Below are positions 1 through 7,929 of a stretch of 64,000 nucleotides of DNA, one piece after another. Numbering within the stretch: the stretch's first letter is position 1; every line of letters starts with the position of its first letter. This stretch comes from Leptotrichia sp. oral taxon 221 (GTDB taxonomy: Bacteria; Fusobacteriota; Fusobacteriia; Fusobacteriales; Leptotrichiaceae): assembly GCF_018128245.1 (NCBI RefSeq), contig NZ_CP072378.1, forward strand, positions 1,798,001 through 1,862,000. The letters are read 5' to 3'. The translations under genes were made by a program, and so were the position numbers. The notes under the pieces were generated by a model. The model ran no database searches, had not been told where the DNA came from, and was given only the letters and a program-made list of their open reading frames with translations.

Positions 1-203
1 AAAATAAATCCTCTCGCATCTGCACCTAAAACATAGTCAATCCCTTGATCTTTATATCTTTCTGTAAAATCTTTTATAACAATCTGCAATCCTTTTTTAT
101 CTTTTAAAACAGTCGTTATATCTCTAAAAATAACTCCTTTCTCTGGAAAATCCTCTATTGTTCTTAATAATTTTGATACTTCTTGTACTTCTTGAGTAGT
201 CAT
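1..203 (-). CDS. apt: Adenine phosphoribosyltransferase, N-terminal part (runs off left edge)
   Basis: Only the first 67 codons are in the window; the gene continues beyond position 1. The translation opens MTTQEVQEVSKLLRTIEDFP and contains the GVIFRDITTVLKD stretch typical of Apt N-termini, then LGADARGF. The enzyme salvages adenine by joining it to PRPP to give AMP in the cytosol. The start at 203 has an AGGAGG-like site just upstream, 14 bases after the stop of the Nudix gene, so it is probably the last visible member of the long minus-strand operon. The catalytic PRPP-binding loop lies outside the window, so activity cannot be judged. Confidence 0.85.
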   Translation of the reverse strand, partial: MTTQEVQEVSKLLRTIEDFPEKGVIFRDITTVLKDKKGLQIVIKDFTERYKDQGIDYVLGADARGFI

Positions 204-217
204 TTATCCTCCTAATT

Positions 218-670
218 TTATTTATCCCACAATAATCCCAAATACGGAATTACTGGTTCATTATTTAATAATTTTATTAATTGACCTTTTATATTCGGAT
301 ATAATTGAATATTTTCAATTTCATCTTTTTCAACAAATTTCAAATCTGTCAAAACTGCTTCGTCCCCTAGATGTAATTCACTTTTAGTATTTTCTGCTCT
401 TTTTATTTTGAAATATAAATTTATAACATGTCTATTTTTATCAGGTGCTATTGTTTCTGACAAAAATAGAAAACTTTCCACTTCTATATCCAAATTTGTC
501 TCTTCCTTGTACTCCCTAATCAATGCTTCTGAAGTACTTTCTCCCCAGTCTACACCTCCACCAGGTACTAACCAGTATTTTTTATCCTCTTTGTGATGCT
601 GTATCAAAAGTATCTTTCCATTTTCAATCAATACTCCTGCCACTCTCACTCTAGGCCTAATCTCTTCCAT
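218..670 (-). CDS. Nudix hydrolase
   Basis: A 150-residue single-domain Nudix protein. The Nudix box runs from G38 to L60 (GGVDWGES...REYKEETNL) with the expected E44, R52, E53, E56 and E57; the usual glycine near the end is N59. Such enzymes hydrolyse nucleoside diphosphates linked to another moiety, using Mg2+ held by the box glutamates. The substrate cannot be read from the sequence. The start (ATG at 670, GAGGAGA upstream) overlaps the end of the CNNM gene by 14 bases, so the two are likely translationally coupled. Confidence 0.85.
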   Translation of the reverse strand: MEEIRPRVRVAGVLIENGKILLIQHHKEDKKYWLVPGGGVDWGESTSEALIREYKEETNLDIEVESFLFLSETIAPDKNRHVINLYFKIKRAENTKSELHLGDEAVLTDLKFVEKDEIENIQLYPNIKGQLIKLLNNEPVIPYLGLLWDK

Positions 671-1958
671 CTTCGTTCTCCTCGTTATCTTTTCCAGTGA
701 TTACTATTCTAATTTTCTCAACTCTCATGTTATCGACTTCCATAACTTTCAAAATATATCCTTCTCCTGTTATATGGTCAGAAATTTCAGCGACTTTTCC
801 TAATTTATCTTGAAAATATCCAGAAATCGTATCATACTCTTCTGAAAGCGGTATATTTACTGATAATTCCGAATTAATTTCCTCAATCAAAGTATCACCT
901 TTCAAATCATAAATTTTATCTGTCACCTGTTGAATATTCTCTTCTTCCTGGTCAAATTCATCACGAATTTCTCCAACAATTTCTTCCAAAAGGTCTTCAA
1001 TCGTAACAATTCCCAATGTTCCACCATATTCATCAATTATTACAGCCATGTGAGATTGTTTCTCTCTAAATTCCTCTAGCAATTCAAGCAACGTTTTTGT
1101 CGCAGGAACAAAATAGACATCTTTCATCAAATCTTTCATTTTTAAATGTAGTTTTTGATCTTTTATATATTCCAATAAATCCTTTATATGAACAATTCCT
1201 ACAATCTTATCAATCGTTTCACTGTAAATTGGTATTCTTGAAAATTCTTGTTCAAATATCTCATCTATTACTTCGCCAAGCTCTTTTTCAGCCTCTATAG
1301 CAAATATATCTCTTCTTGGTGTTAAGATTTCTTTTACTGCTGTGTCAGAAAACTCAAAAATGCTATGTAACATTTCCTCTTCGCCTTCTTCAATTGCTCC
1401 ACTTTCAGTACCTTCTTTAATATAAGTAATTATATCGTCTTCCGTTATCTTAAATATTTGAGAACTAGTATTTATTTTAAATACTTTCATCATTCCTTTT
1501 GAAATTTGAATAAAAATTAATATTAATGGTCTCAATATTATTCTTAGAGTATTCAACGGAACTATTGTAAATTTCGAAATACTATAAACCTTACTTTTGG
1601 CTATTGCTCTCGAAAATAACTCAACAAATAAAACTACTACTGTACAAATCAATGCAAACGCAATTGAATAGTATATATTTTTTGACATATTCAATTCATA
1701 TATTTTATAAATATCCTTCGAAATTCTTAACATTGTTCCAATTAAAAGCAAATACGCTATCGTTTTACAAAGCAAGAGTGTCGTCAAAAGCTCATTTGGA
1801 TTTTTTAGCCAAATATTTAATAATTCTTCTGTATCTTTTTGACTTTTTGAAGTTTCATTTCCTTTCATATGAATTTTTTTTAACGAACTTAATGCTGTTT
1901 CAGCTGCTACTAAAAATGCTGATAAAAATAGCATAACAACTAATAAGATGATTTCCAT
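657..1958 (-). CDS. CNNM / CorC-HlyC family membrane protein with CBS pair
   Basis: About 433 residues. The N-terminal third has several hydrophobic segments of the DUF21/CNNM domain (opening MEIILLVVMLFLSAF with an AAETAL motif), followed by two CBS domains in the middle (LTPRRDIFAIEA and HMAVIIDEYGGTLGIVTIEDLLEEIVGEI) and a C-terminal CorC/HlyC domain. Members are linked to Mg2+ or Co2+ efflux; some older annotations call them hemolysins. I place the start at the ATG at 1958, preceded by AAAAGAGGA; a TTG at 1979 preceded by AAGGAGA would add seven charged residues and cannot be excluded. The gene ends inside the Nudix gene's start. Confidence 0.85.
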   Translation of the reverse strand: MEIILLVVMLFLSAFLVAAETALSSLKKIHMKGNETSKSQKDTEELLNIWLKNPNELLTTLLLCKTIAYLLLIGTMLRISKDIYKIYELNMSKNIYYSIAFALICTVVVLFVELFSRAIAKSKVYSISKFTIVPLNTLRIILRPLILIFIQISKGMMKVFKINTSSQIFKITEDDIITYIKEGTESGAIEEGEEEMLHSIFEFSDTAVKEILTPRRDIFAIEAEKELGEVIDEIFEQEFSRIPIYSETIDKIVGIVHIKDLLEYIKDQKLHLKMKDLMKDVYFVPATKTLLELLEEFREKQSHMAVIIDEYGGTLGIVTIEDLLEEIVGEIRDEFDQEEENIQQVTDKIYDLKGDTLIEEINSELSVNIPLSEEYDTISGYFQDKLGKVAEISDHITGEGYILKVMEVDNMRVEKIRIVITGKDNEENEDGRD

Positions 1959-2000
1959 CCAAATCCTCTTTTCTTCCAACTCACAAATCTCCTTCCTTCA

Positions 2001-2477
2001 CTATCCAATAATCGCAATTGTTTGACCTTTTTTAATTGCATCTCCATTTTTCACAAGTATCTTTTTCACTTTTCCATTTACTGTAGATTTTACTTCATTC
2101 ATCAATTTCATTGCCTCAACAATACAAATTGTTTGACCTTCTGTAACAGTGTCTCCCTCTTTGATAAATGGTTCTGATGTTGGTGATGCTGAACCATAAA
2201 AAGTTCCAACCATTGGTGAAACAATTTCAGTTCCAGTAATTTCTTCTGCTGGTGCTACCTCAGTAACAGTTTCTTCACTTGCAACTTCTTGTTGTACAGG
2301 TGCTGGTTGAGAATACTGTGCTGGTGCAACTCCTCCACCATTAACAATTATATTTCTCTCTTTTTTCTTTTTACTTAATTGAATTTCAAAACTTGCCTCT
2401 TCGTATTTTACAGTTTCAATCTTATTTTCATTCATGCTTTCTGCTAACTCTTTTATAAATTTAATTTTATCTTTCAC
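2001..2477 (-). CDS. accB: Biotin carboxyl carrier protein of acetyl-CoA carboxylase (AccB-like)
   Basis: 158 residues. An N-terminal helix region and a Pro/Ala/Glu/Val-rich flexible linker (about 50-82) lead into a biotinyl domain with the biotin attachment site EAMKLMNEV, modified lysine K124. The protein carries carboxybiotin between carboxylase and transferase sites. The start is GTG at 2477, set by AGGAGG nine bases upstream. No accC or carboxyltransferase gene is adjacent, so it could serve acetyl-CoA carboxylase or a biotin-dependent decarboxylase; the N-terminal region favours AccB. A conserved hairpin lies in its leader (2510-2541). Confidence 0.85.
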   Translation of the reverse strand: MKDKIKFIKELAESMNENKIETVKYEEASFEIQLSKKKKERNIIVNGGGVAPAQYSQPAPVQQEVASEETVTEVAPAEEITGTEIVSPMVGTFYGSASPTSEPFIKEGDTVTEGQTICIVEAMKLMNEVKSTVNGKVKKILVKNGDAIKKGQTIAIIG

Positions 2478-2509
2478 TATATTTTTCCTCCTAAAAATTA
2501 TTTATATTA

Positions 2510-2541
2510 CTTTTTGTTAGCCACAAAAAGAAACAAAAAAG
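2510..2541 (-). repeat. Hairpin element upstream of accB (copy 1)
   Basis: On the minus strand the stem CTTTTTTGTT pairs with AACAAAAAG around the loop TCTTTTTGTGGCT. It sits about 33 bases before the accB start, just upstream of the ribosome site. A second copy with nearly the same loop occurs upstream of fmt (5097-5127), where the stem carries GG/CC in place of TG/CA. There is no uridine run after it, so it does not look like an ordinary terminator. Confidence 0.5.
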
Positions 2542-2557
2542 GCTTTGTTTTAAAATT

Positions 2558-3409
2558 TTAATAAATTTTTCTTTGATAAGAAATAAAAGTATTTTTTATC
2601 AAACTTGCTATCGTCATTGGTCCTACTCCTCCAGGAACCGGCGTGATATAAGACGCTTTTTGTGCTACATCTTCATAATCAACATCTCCACACAATTTCC
2701 CATCAACTCTATTTATCCCAACATCAATAACAACAACACCTTCTTTAACATCAGTAGCTTTTATCATTCTTGGAACACCAACTGCTACCACGATTATATC
2801 AGCTTTTTTCAATTTTTTACTCAAATCTTTTGTTCTAGAATTACAAACTTGAACTGTCGCACCTTTTTGAATCAACATCATTGCCATTGGTTTTCCAACA
2901 ATATTACTTCTTCCAACAACAACAACATCTTTTCCATTCACATCAATATCATAACCTTCCAACAGCTGCATAATTCCATAAGGTGTGCACGATAAAAACC
3001 CACTTTCATCTCCAATAACCATTTTTCCAACATTTACGTTACTAAATCCATCTACATCTTTTTCTGGTTTAATAGAATTAATTACCTTCAACTCATCAAT
3101 ACGTTTTGGCAATGGAAGTTGCACTAATATTCCGTCTATTTTATCATTTTCATTCAATTCTTCAATTTTTTTAATCAAATCATTTTCTGAAATATTTTCT
3201 TCCAATTTTATTGTTTCTGAATAGAATCCCACTTTTTCACAAGCTCTAGTTTTATTTCTTACATAAACTTGAGAAGCTGGATTTTCTCCAACAATAATAA
3301 CAGCCAATCCTGCTGGTCTTAAATTTTTTCTCTCTACAATTTCTTTTTGCTCATTAGAAATTTCTTCTAAAATCTTTTTTGAAAATTCTTTTCCATCAAT
3401 TATTATCAT
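2558..3409 (-). CDS. folD: Methylenetetrahydrofolate dehydrogenase / methenyltetrahydrofolate cyclohydrolase
   Basis: 283 residues, full length for FolD. Recognisable signatures are DGILVQLPLPKR, the dinucleotide-binding VVGRSNIVGKPMA and the C-terminal PVPGGVGPMTIASL. The bifunctional cytosolic enzyme interconverts 5,10-methylene-THF and 10-formyl-THF. This supplies the formyl donor used by Fmt, encoded two genes upstream, and links to peptide deformylase in the same run. The ATG at 3409 overlaps the rex stop codon in an ATGA arrangement, which implies translational coupling with the redox regulator Rex. Confidence 0.96.
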   Translation of the reverse strand: MIIIDGKEFSKKILEEISNEQKEIVERKNLRPAGLAVIIVGENPASQVYVRNKTRACEKVGFYSETIKLEENISENDLIKKIEELNENDKIDGILVQLPLPKRIDELKVINSIKPEKDVDGFSNVNVGKMVIGDESGFLSCTPYGIMQLLEGYDIDVNGKDVVVVGRSNIVGKPMAMMLIQKGATVQVCNSRTKDLSKKLKKADIIVVAVGVPRMIKATDVKEGVVVIDVGINRVDGKLCGDVDYEDVAQKASYITPVPGGVGPMTIASLIKNTFISYQRKIY

Positions 3410-4077
3410 TCAGTCTCCTCTTCAATATTTATAGAATTTAAAATTCTCCAAAAGTTTAATTCTTGCAATTTTGCAGATATATCCATATTTATAACAGTTA
3501 TATTATCATCAACTTCTAATTTGTATGTTGTCATATTTAATATCGCTTTTATTCCATTTTTAATAAGGTTATTCGCTGCTATTTGAGCTTGTTCCTTTAC
3601 AACTGCCAAAATAGCTGTTTCTACTTTTAAAGTTGTATCTTTTAAGAACTCACCTATATTCTCCACATCTTGTACTACCAAGTGATCTAATACTTCTTTT
3701 CCAATTTTATTTGGATCCTTATCAAAAATTCCTACAATTTTGAATCCTTTCCCCAAAACTTTACTATTCGAAGCAATCATTTCTCCCATTTTTCCATGTC
3801 CAACTACAATAATATTGTTTACTACGTTTATTCCCAAAATTCCTTCGATTATCTCAATTAATTTATTTACATCATAGCCTCTTCCTCTAACTCCAAACTC
3901 TCCAAAAGTCGACAAATCTTTTCTCACTTGCGCTGATGTAGTGTTCATAATTTTTGATAATTCTATAGAATTTATTTCATTATCACTTTTGCTAACTTCT
4001 TTTAATATTGACAAATATTCTGTCAATCTTTGAACTACTCTGTCTGATATATCCAATTTTTTTAATTTTAGTCCCAT
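3406..4077 (-). CDS. rex: Redox-sensing transcriptional repressor Rex
   Basis: 223 residues. The N-terminal winged helix (roughly 15-75, with TTSAQVRKDLSTFGEFGVRGRGYDV) is diagnostic for Rex. It is followed by a Rossmann domain with the NADH-binding VVGHGKMGE turn and a C-terminal helix used for domain swapping. Rex senses the NADH/NAD+ ratio and represses fermentation and respiration genes. The start is the ATG at 4077 behind AGGAGGAAAA. Its 3' end overlaps folD by four bases. A weak AT-rich hairpin (AAAATAC/GTATTTT) lies in the leader around 4085-4115; I saw no clear Rex operator there. Confidence 0.95.
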   Translation of the reverse strand: MGLKLKKLDISDRVVQRLTEYLSILKEVSKSDNEINSIELSKIMNTTSAQVRKDLSTFGEFGVRGRGYDVNKLIEIIEGILGINVVNNIIVVGHGKMGEMIASNSKVLGKGFKIVGIFDKDPNKIGKEVLDHLVVQDVENIGEFLKDTTLKVETAILAVVKEQAQIAANNLIKNGIKAILNMTTYKLEVDDNITVINMDISAKLQELNFWRILNSINIEEETE

Positions 4078-4140
4078 TTTTCCTCCTAAAATACTTAATT
4101 TTTTTACTTTAGGTATTTTTTATATTTTTTTAAATAATTG

Positions 4141-5070
4141 TTAGAATAATTTCTCTCCTACTGCCATTTTTCTACCATTTACAACATCTGCTCCACTTTG
4201 AAGTTTTTTCCCTTCAAATTTTATTTCTAATAACCTTAGTGCACCATTCGCCACTTTTACAACAGGCCCTTTTTTCGTCATTTCCACAACTGTCCCATTT
4301 TCTCCATCATATTCTTTTTCAAGTTTTTCACTCTTATATATTTTTATATTTTCATTTTTTTCATTATGAGTGTACGCTCCTGGAAAAGGATTCAATCCTC
4401 TAATTTGATTAAAAATCACTTCTTTTGTGTTATTCCAATCAATTTTTGCCTGTTCTTTCGTAATCGGTTTGACAAAAGTCGCTTTTGAATCATCTTGTTT
4501 TTCTGCTTTCACTTCTTCCGCTTCAATCAATTTCAAAGCCTTTTCCAATCCAATTGCACCCAATTCCTTCAATCTGTCATGCAAAGTCCCAAGCGTATCA
4601 TCTTCTGTAATTTCACAAGTTTCCTTCAAAATCACATCTCCAGAATCCAAACCTTCCTCGATATACATAATACTTACTCCAGACTCCTTATCTCCATTCA
4701 AAATTGCAGAATGAATCGGTGAAGCACCTCTATATTTCGGCAACAACGAAGAATGCACATTTATAATCCCATATTTTGGAATATCAATAATTTCTTTTGG
4801 CAAAATTTTTCCATACGCCACAACTACTATTAAATCTGGATTTACCTCTTTTATTTTATCAATAACTTCTTCATCTTTCATTCTTTTCGGCTGAATAACT
4901 TCAATGTCATTATCCAATCCAAACTGTTTTACAGGTGAATAAATAATTTTGTTACCTCTTGCGTTACGCTTGTCTTCTTTTGTAAAAATTAATTTTAAAT
5001 CTGTATTTTGGGAAACTACTTTTAGGCTTGGTATTGCAAATTCTGGGGTTCCCATGAATATTGTTTTCAA
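4141..5070 (-). CDS. fmt: Methionyl-tRNA formyltransferase
   Basis: 309 residues, usual length. The N-terminal formyl transferase domain opens KTIFMGTPEFAIP and contains the catalytic-region motif NVHSSLLPKYRGASPI; the C-terminal domain binds initiator tRNA (PFPGAYT region). It formylates Met-tRNAfMet with 10-formyl-THF for translation initiation. The start is a TTG at 5070, chosen because GGAGGAG lies five to seven bases upstream and the family motif begins at once. It sits directly downstream of def, the enzyme that removes the formyl group, a common pairing. A repeated hairpin (5097-5127) precedes it. Confidence 0.96.
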   Translation of the reverse strand: MKTIFMGTPEFAIPSLKVVSQNTDLKLIFTKEDKRNARGNKIIYSPVKQFGLDNDIEVIQPKRMKDEEVIDKIKEVNPDLIVVVAYGKILPKEIIDIPKYGIINVHSSLLPKYRGASPIHSAILNGDKESGVSIMYIEEGLDSGDVILKETCEITEDDTLGTLHDRLKELGAIGLEKALKLIEAEEVKAEKQDDSKATFVKPITKEQAKIDWNNTKEVIFNQIRGLNPFPGAYTHNEKNENIKIYKSEKLEKEYDGENGTVVEMTKKGPVVKVANGALRLLEIKFEGKKLQSGADVVNGRKMAVGEKLF

Positions 5071-5096
5071 AAAATCTCCTCCTTTTTAACTTCTTT

Positions 5097-5127
5097 CTTT
5101 TGGTTATCACAAAAAGAAACCAAAAAG
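5097..5127 (-). repeat. Hairpin element upstream of fmt (copy 2)
   Basis: On the minus strand CTTTTTGGTT pairs with AACCAAAAG around the loop TCTTTTTGTGAT, about 27 bases before the fmt start. Loop and flanks match the accB copy (2510-2541). The stem differs on both sides so that pairing is kept, which supports selection on the folded RNA. The preceding gene (def) ends at 5183, so this could also be part of its 3' end. Confidence 0.5.
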
Positions 5128-5182
5128 ACTTTCAATAATTATGATATTATCAAAATTCTATTCTCATCTCTTATCAAAAAAA

Positions 5183-5704
5183 TTATTCAATAACATCTTC
5201 TCTATAAATTTTTCCTTTTAAGAAATTCTTTTTCAATGTTTCTAGTTTTTTTGCAATTAATTTTTTACTTAGTGGCGAGACTCTGTCTACGAATAAAATC
5301 CCATCTAAATGGTCTAATTCGTGTTGGAATGCTCTAGCCCACATTTCTTCTAGTTCTTCTACGATTTCTTCTCCTTCTTCATTTTGATATTTTACTTTAA
5401 TTTTTTCTGGTCTAACTACTTTTTTGTAAACATTTGGTATGCTTAAGCAGCCTTCTTCGTAATCGATTTCTTCTTCACTGTTTTCTAAAATTTCTGGGTT
5501 TATCACTTTTTTTACAACTCCATCAATTTCCAAAACAAAAAATCTTTTATCAACATCTACTTGATTTGCTGCAAGACCTACTCCATTAGCTTCCCTCATT
5601 TTATCAACCATTTGACTTAAAGTTTCTTTTACTTCATCGTTTATTTCTGTTACTTCTGTTGACACTTTTCTTAAAGTTGGGTGTCCATATAAAACTATTT
5701 TCAT
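5183..5704 (-). CDS. def: Peptide deformylase
   Basis: 173 residues. All three deformylase motifs are present: GVGLAANQV (motif 1), EGCLSIP with the metal-binding cysteine (motif 2) and HELDH (motif 3, HExxH). It is a Fe2+ or Zn2+ metalloprotease that removes N-formyl groups from nascent proteins at the ribosome. The gene lies between priA and fmt, matching the frequent priA-def-fmt order. Start ATG at 5704. Confidence 0.97.
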   Translation of the reverse strand: MKIVLYGHPTLRKVSTEVTEINDEVKETLSQMVDKMREANGVGLAANQVDVDKRFFVLEIDGVVKKVINPEILENSEEEIDYEEGCLSIPNVYKKVVRPEKIKVKYQNEEGEEIVEELEEMWARAFQHELDHLDGILFVDRVSPLSKKLIAKKLETLKKNFLKGKIYREDVIE

Positions 5705-5730
5705 ATATTCTCCTTATCCCTTTTGTTGTA

Positions 5731-7908
5731 TTATAACATATTTATTGGATCTACATCTATATTTATCCTAATTTTTCTATGCTCAAAATTAAAAAGCACT
5801 CTCCTAATAATATTTTTTACTTTATTTATATGCTCTCTGCTAAATTTTATGAATATTTGTTTTCGATAACGCCCTTTCATTTTGTAAATTGGAGCGTTGA
5901 ATGGTTCAGAAATAAATTCATTCATTGTTATAGCCAGAGTTTCTTTTATTTTATTTTCTAGTTCATTATATAATAATTTTGAGTTCTCTTCCAGTAATTT
6001 CTCATCTGTTGATGATAAATTTAAAATAATTAATCGTCCAAACGGTGGATAATTAAAGGTTTTTCTCAAAATTAACTCATTTTCATAATATCCTTCATAA
6101 TCATTTTCTACTATTTTTTTTATAACATCATTTTCCTCATTAAATGTTTGAATGACAACTTCTCCTTCTTTTTCACCACGACCTGCACGACCTGCAGATT
6201 GCACTAGCAACTGGAATGTTTTTTCACTCGCCCGAAAATCAGGAAAATTCATTATTATGTCAGCATTCAAAACCCCAACAAGTGTTACATTTGGAAAATG
6301 AAGTCCTTTCGCAATAATTTGTGTCCCTAACATTATATCATATTTTTGGTTCTTAAAGTCATTATAAATTTTTTCGTAATGCTCTTTTGATTTTATACTT
6401 TCGGAATCCACTCTTACAATTTTACTTGAAGAAAATATCTCTTGTAATTCCTCCTCAATTTTCTCAGTTCCCGAACCAATTAACATCATTCTTTCGCTCC
6501 CACATTCATCACATTTTTTATTAAAAAATCTTTCATATCCACAATAATGGCATTTTAATTTATTTCCATTTTTATAATAATTCAATGAAATACTGCAATT
6601 TGGACATTTTGGTACATTTCCACAGTCTTTACATCTCACTTGCGTAGAAAATGATTTTCTATTCAAAATCAAAATTACTTGTTCTTTTTTCTTCAAAGTC
6701 AATGAAATTTTCTCTAATAATTTATCAGAAAAATTTTCAGTAACTTCATTCAAATTTATAATTTCATATTTTGGTAATTTAGCTTCTTTGTATCTTTTTT
6801 TTAATTCAATTAATTCGATATCACCTTGTTTTGCTTGGTAAAAGGATTCAAATGACGGAGTCGCCGACCCTAAAATCACTTTCACATCATTTTTTTCCAG
6901 CAATGCCCGTTTTATCGCAACATTTTTCGTATGATATCTTGGATTATTCTCTTGTTTGTATGTATTTTCATGTTCCTCATCAACTACAATATACTTCAAA
7001 TTTTGCACTGGTGCAAACACAGCTGACCTTGCCCCTACTACAATTTTTTTCTCGCCTTTTCGGATATAAGTCCACTCCTGTCTTTTCTCCTGCTCTGTCA
7101 ATTTACTATGCAGAATTGCCACCGAATTTAAAAACTGTTCTTCCAATCTTTGTATCATCTGCGTAGTCAACGAAATTTCTGGGACAAGAAAAATGCTCCC
7201 TTCCCCTTTTTCAAGTGCCTCTTTTATTAAATTTATATAAATTTCTGTTTTCCCAGAACCAGTTACACCTTTTAACAAAAAAAACTGCTTTTGGCTCTCT
7301 TTTATTTCATTTACTGCTTTTTGTTGTTCTTCATTTAAAATAATATTTTTTTCTATCAATTCACTTTTTTCTTTTTGAGCTATTTTTCTTTTTGAATTTA
7401 AATTTATCTTTTTTTCAATCTTAATAGCCTTCTCCTTAATCGCCCTATTAATAATATTTTGCGAAAAATGTTTTTTTAATGTTGCTTCTGTAATCTCTTG
7501 CTTTTCTCGCATATATTCATTAAATTTTTCGACAATCTCAGAATCCAATCTTTTTGATTCTTCCAAATCTTCCAAATAAATCGCTTTTTTTGAATAAGTT
7601 AACTTTAAAGCCCCTGGATATGCCGTCTTTATAACATGATAATAATCACTCAAATAATATTTTGCCATCCAATCTATTAAATTCATTATCGGATTTGGAA
7701 TAGATAAAATAGGAGCTTTAGAGATTATTGGCTTTAATTTTGAAAGATCAAACGTAATTTTATCTTCAGAAACCTCAAAAAGCACCAATCCTGCTTTATT
7801 ACGATTAATAAAATTTATAATGCACCATTCACCTATCTCATATTTTGTTTCAGATTTATAAGTAAAAGAACCCTTTTGATCTTCGACATAAATTTCATAA
7901 TAATACAT
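5731..7908 (-). CDS. priA: Primosomal protein N' (replication restart helicase PriA)
   Basis: 725 residues. The order is an N-terminal DNA-binding domain, a superfamily 2 helicase with Walker A GVTGSGKTEIY and a DEEH box, a zinc-binding insert with eight cysteines in four pairs (CKDC, CPNC, CHYC, CDEC), then the second helicase lobe with QSAGRAGRG. PriA reloads the replisome at stalled forks. Ribosome site GGGAGGGG precedes the ATG at 7908. It follows the penicillin-binding protein gene by 21 bases. Confidence 0.97.
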   Translation of the reverse strand: MYYYEIYVEDQKGSFTYKSETKYEIGEWCIINFINRNKAGLVLFEVSEDKITFDLSKLKPIISKAPILSIPNPIMNLIDWMAKYYLSDYYHVIKTAYPGALKLTYSKKAIYLEDLEESKRLDSEIVEKFNEYMREKQEITEATLKKHFSQNIINRAIKEKAIKIEKKINLNSKRKIAQKEKSELIEKNIILNEEQQKAVNEIKESQKQFFLLKGVTGSGKTEIYINLIKEALEKGEGSIFLVPEISLTTQMIQRLEEQFLNSVAILHSKLTEQEKRQEWTYIRKGEKKIVVGARSAVFAPVQNLKYIVVDEEHENTYKQENNPRYHTKNVAIKRALLEKNDVKVILGSATPSFESFYQAKQGDIELIELKKRYKEAKLPKYEIINLNEVTENFSDKLLEKISLTLKKKEQVILILNRKSFSTQVRCKDCGNVPKCPNCSISLNYYKNGNKLKCHYCGYERFFNKKCDECGSERMMLIGSGTEKIEEELQEIFSSSKIVRVDSESIKSKEHYEKIYNDFKNQKYDIMLGTQIIAKGLHFPNVTLVGVLNADIIMNFPDFRASEKTFQLLVQSAGRAGRGEKEGEVVIQTFNEENDVIKKIVENDYEGYYENELILRKTFNYPPFGRLIILNLSSTDEKLLEENSKLLYNELENKIKETLAITMNEFISEPFNAPIYKMKGRYRKQIFIKFSREHINKVKNIIRRVLFNFEHRKIRINIDVDPINML

Positions 7909-7929
7909 AACCCCTCCCTTTTATCTTTC

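Noticed and set aside
2573-2995. 140-codon plus-strand frame opposite folD
   Set aside because: Asn/Ile/Tyr-rich antisense of an intact FolD gene.
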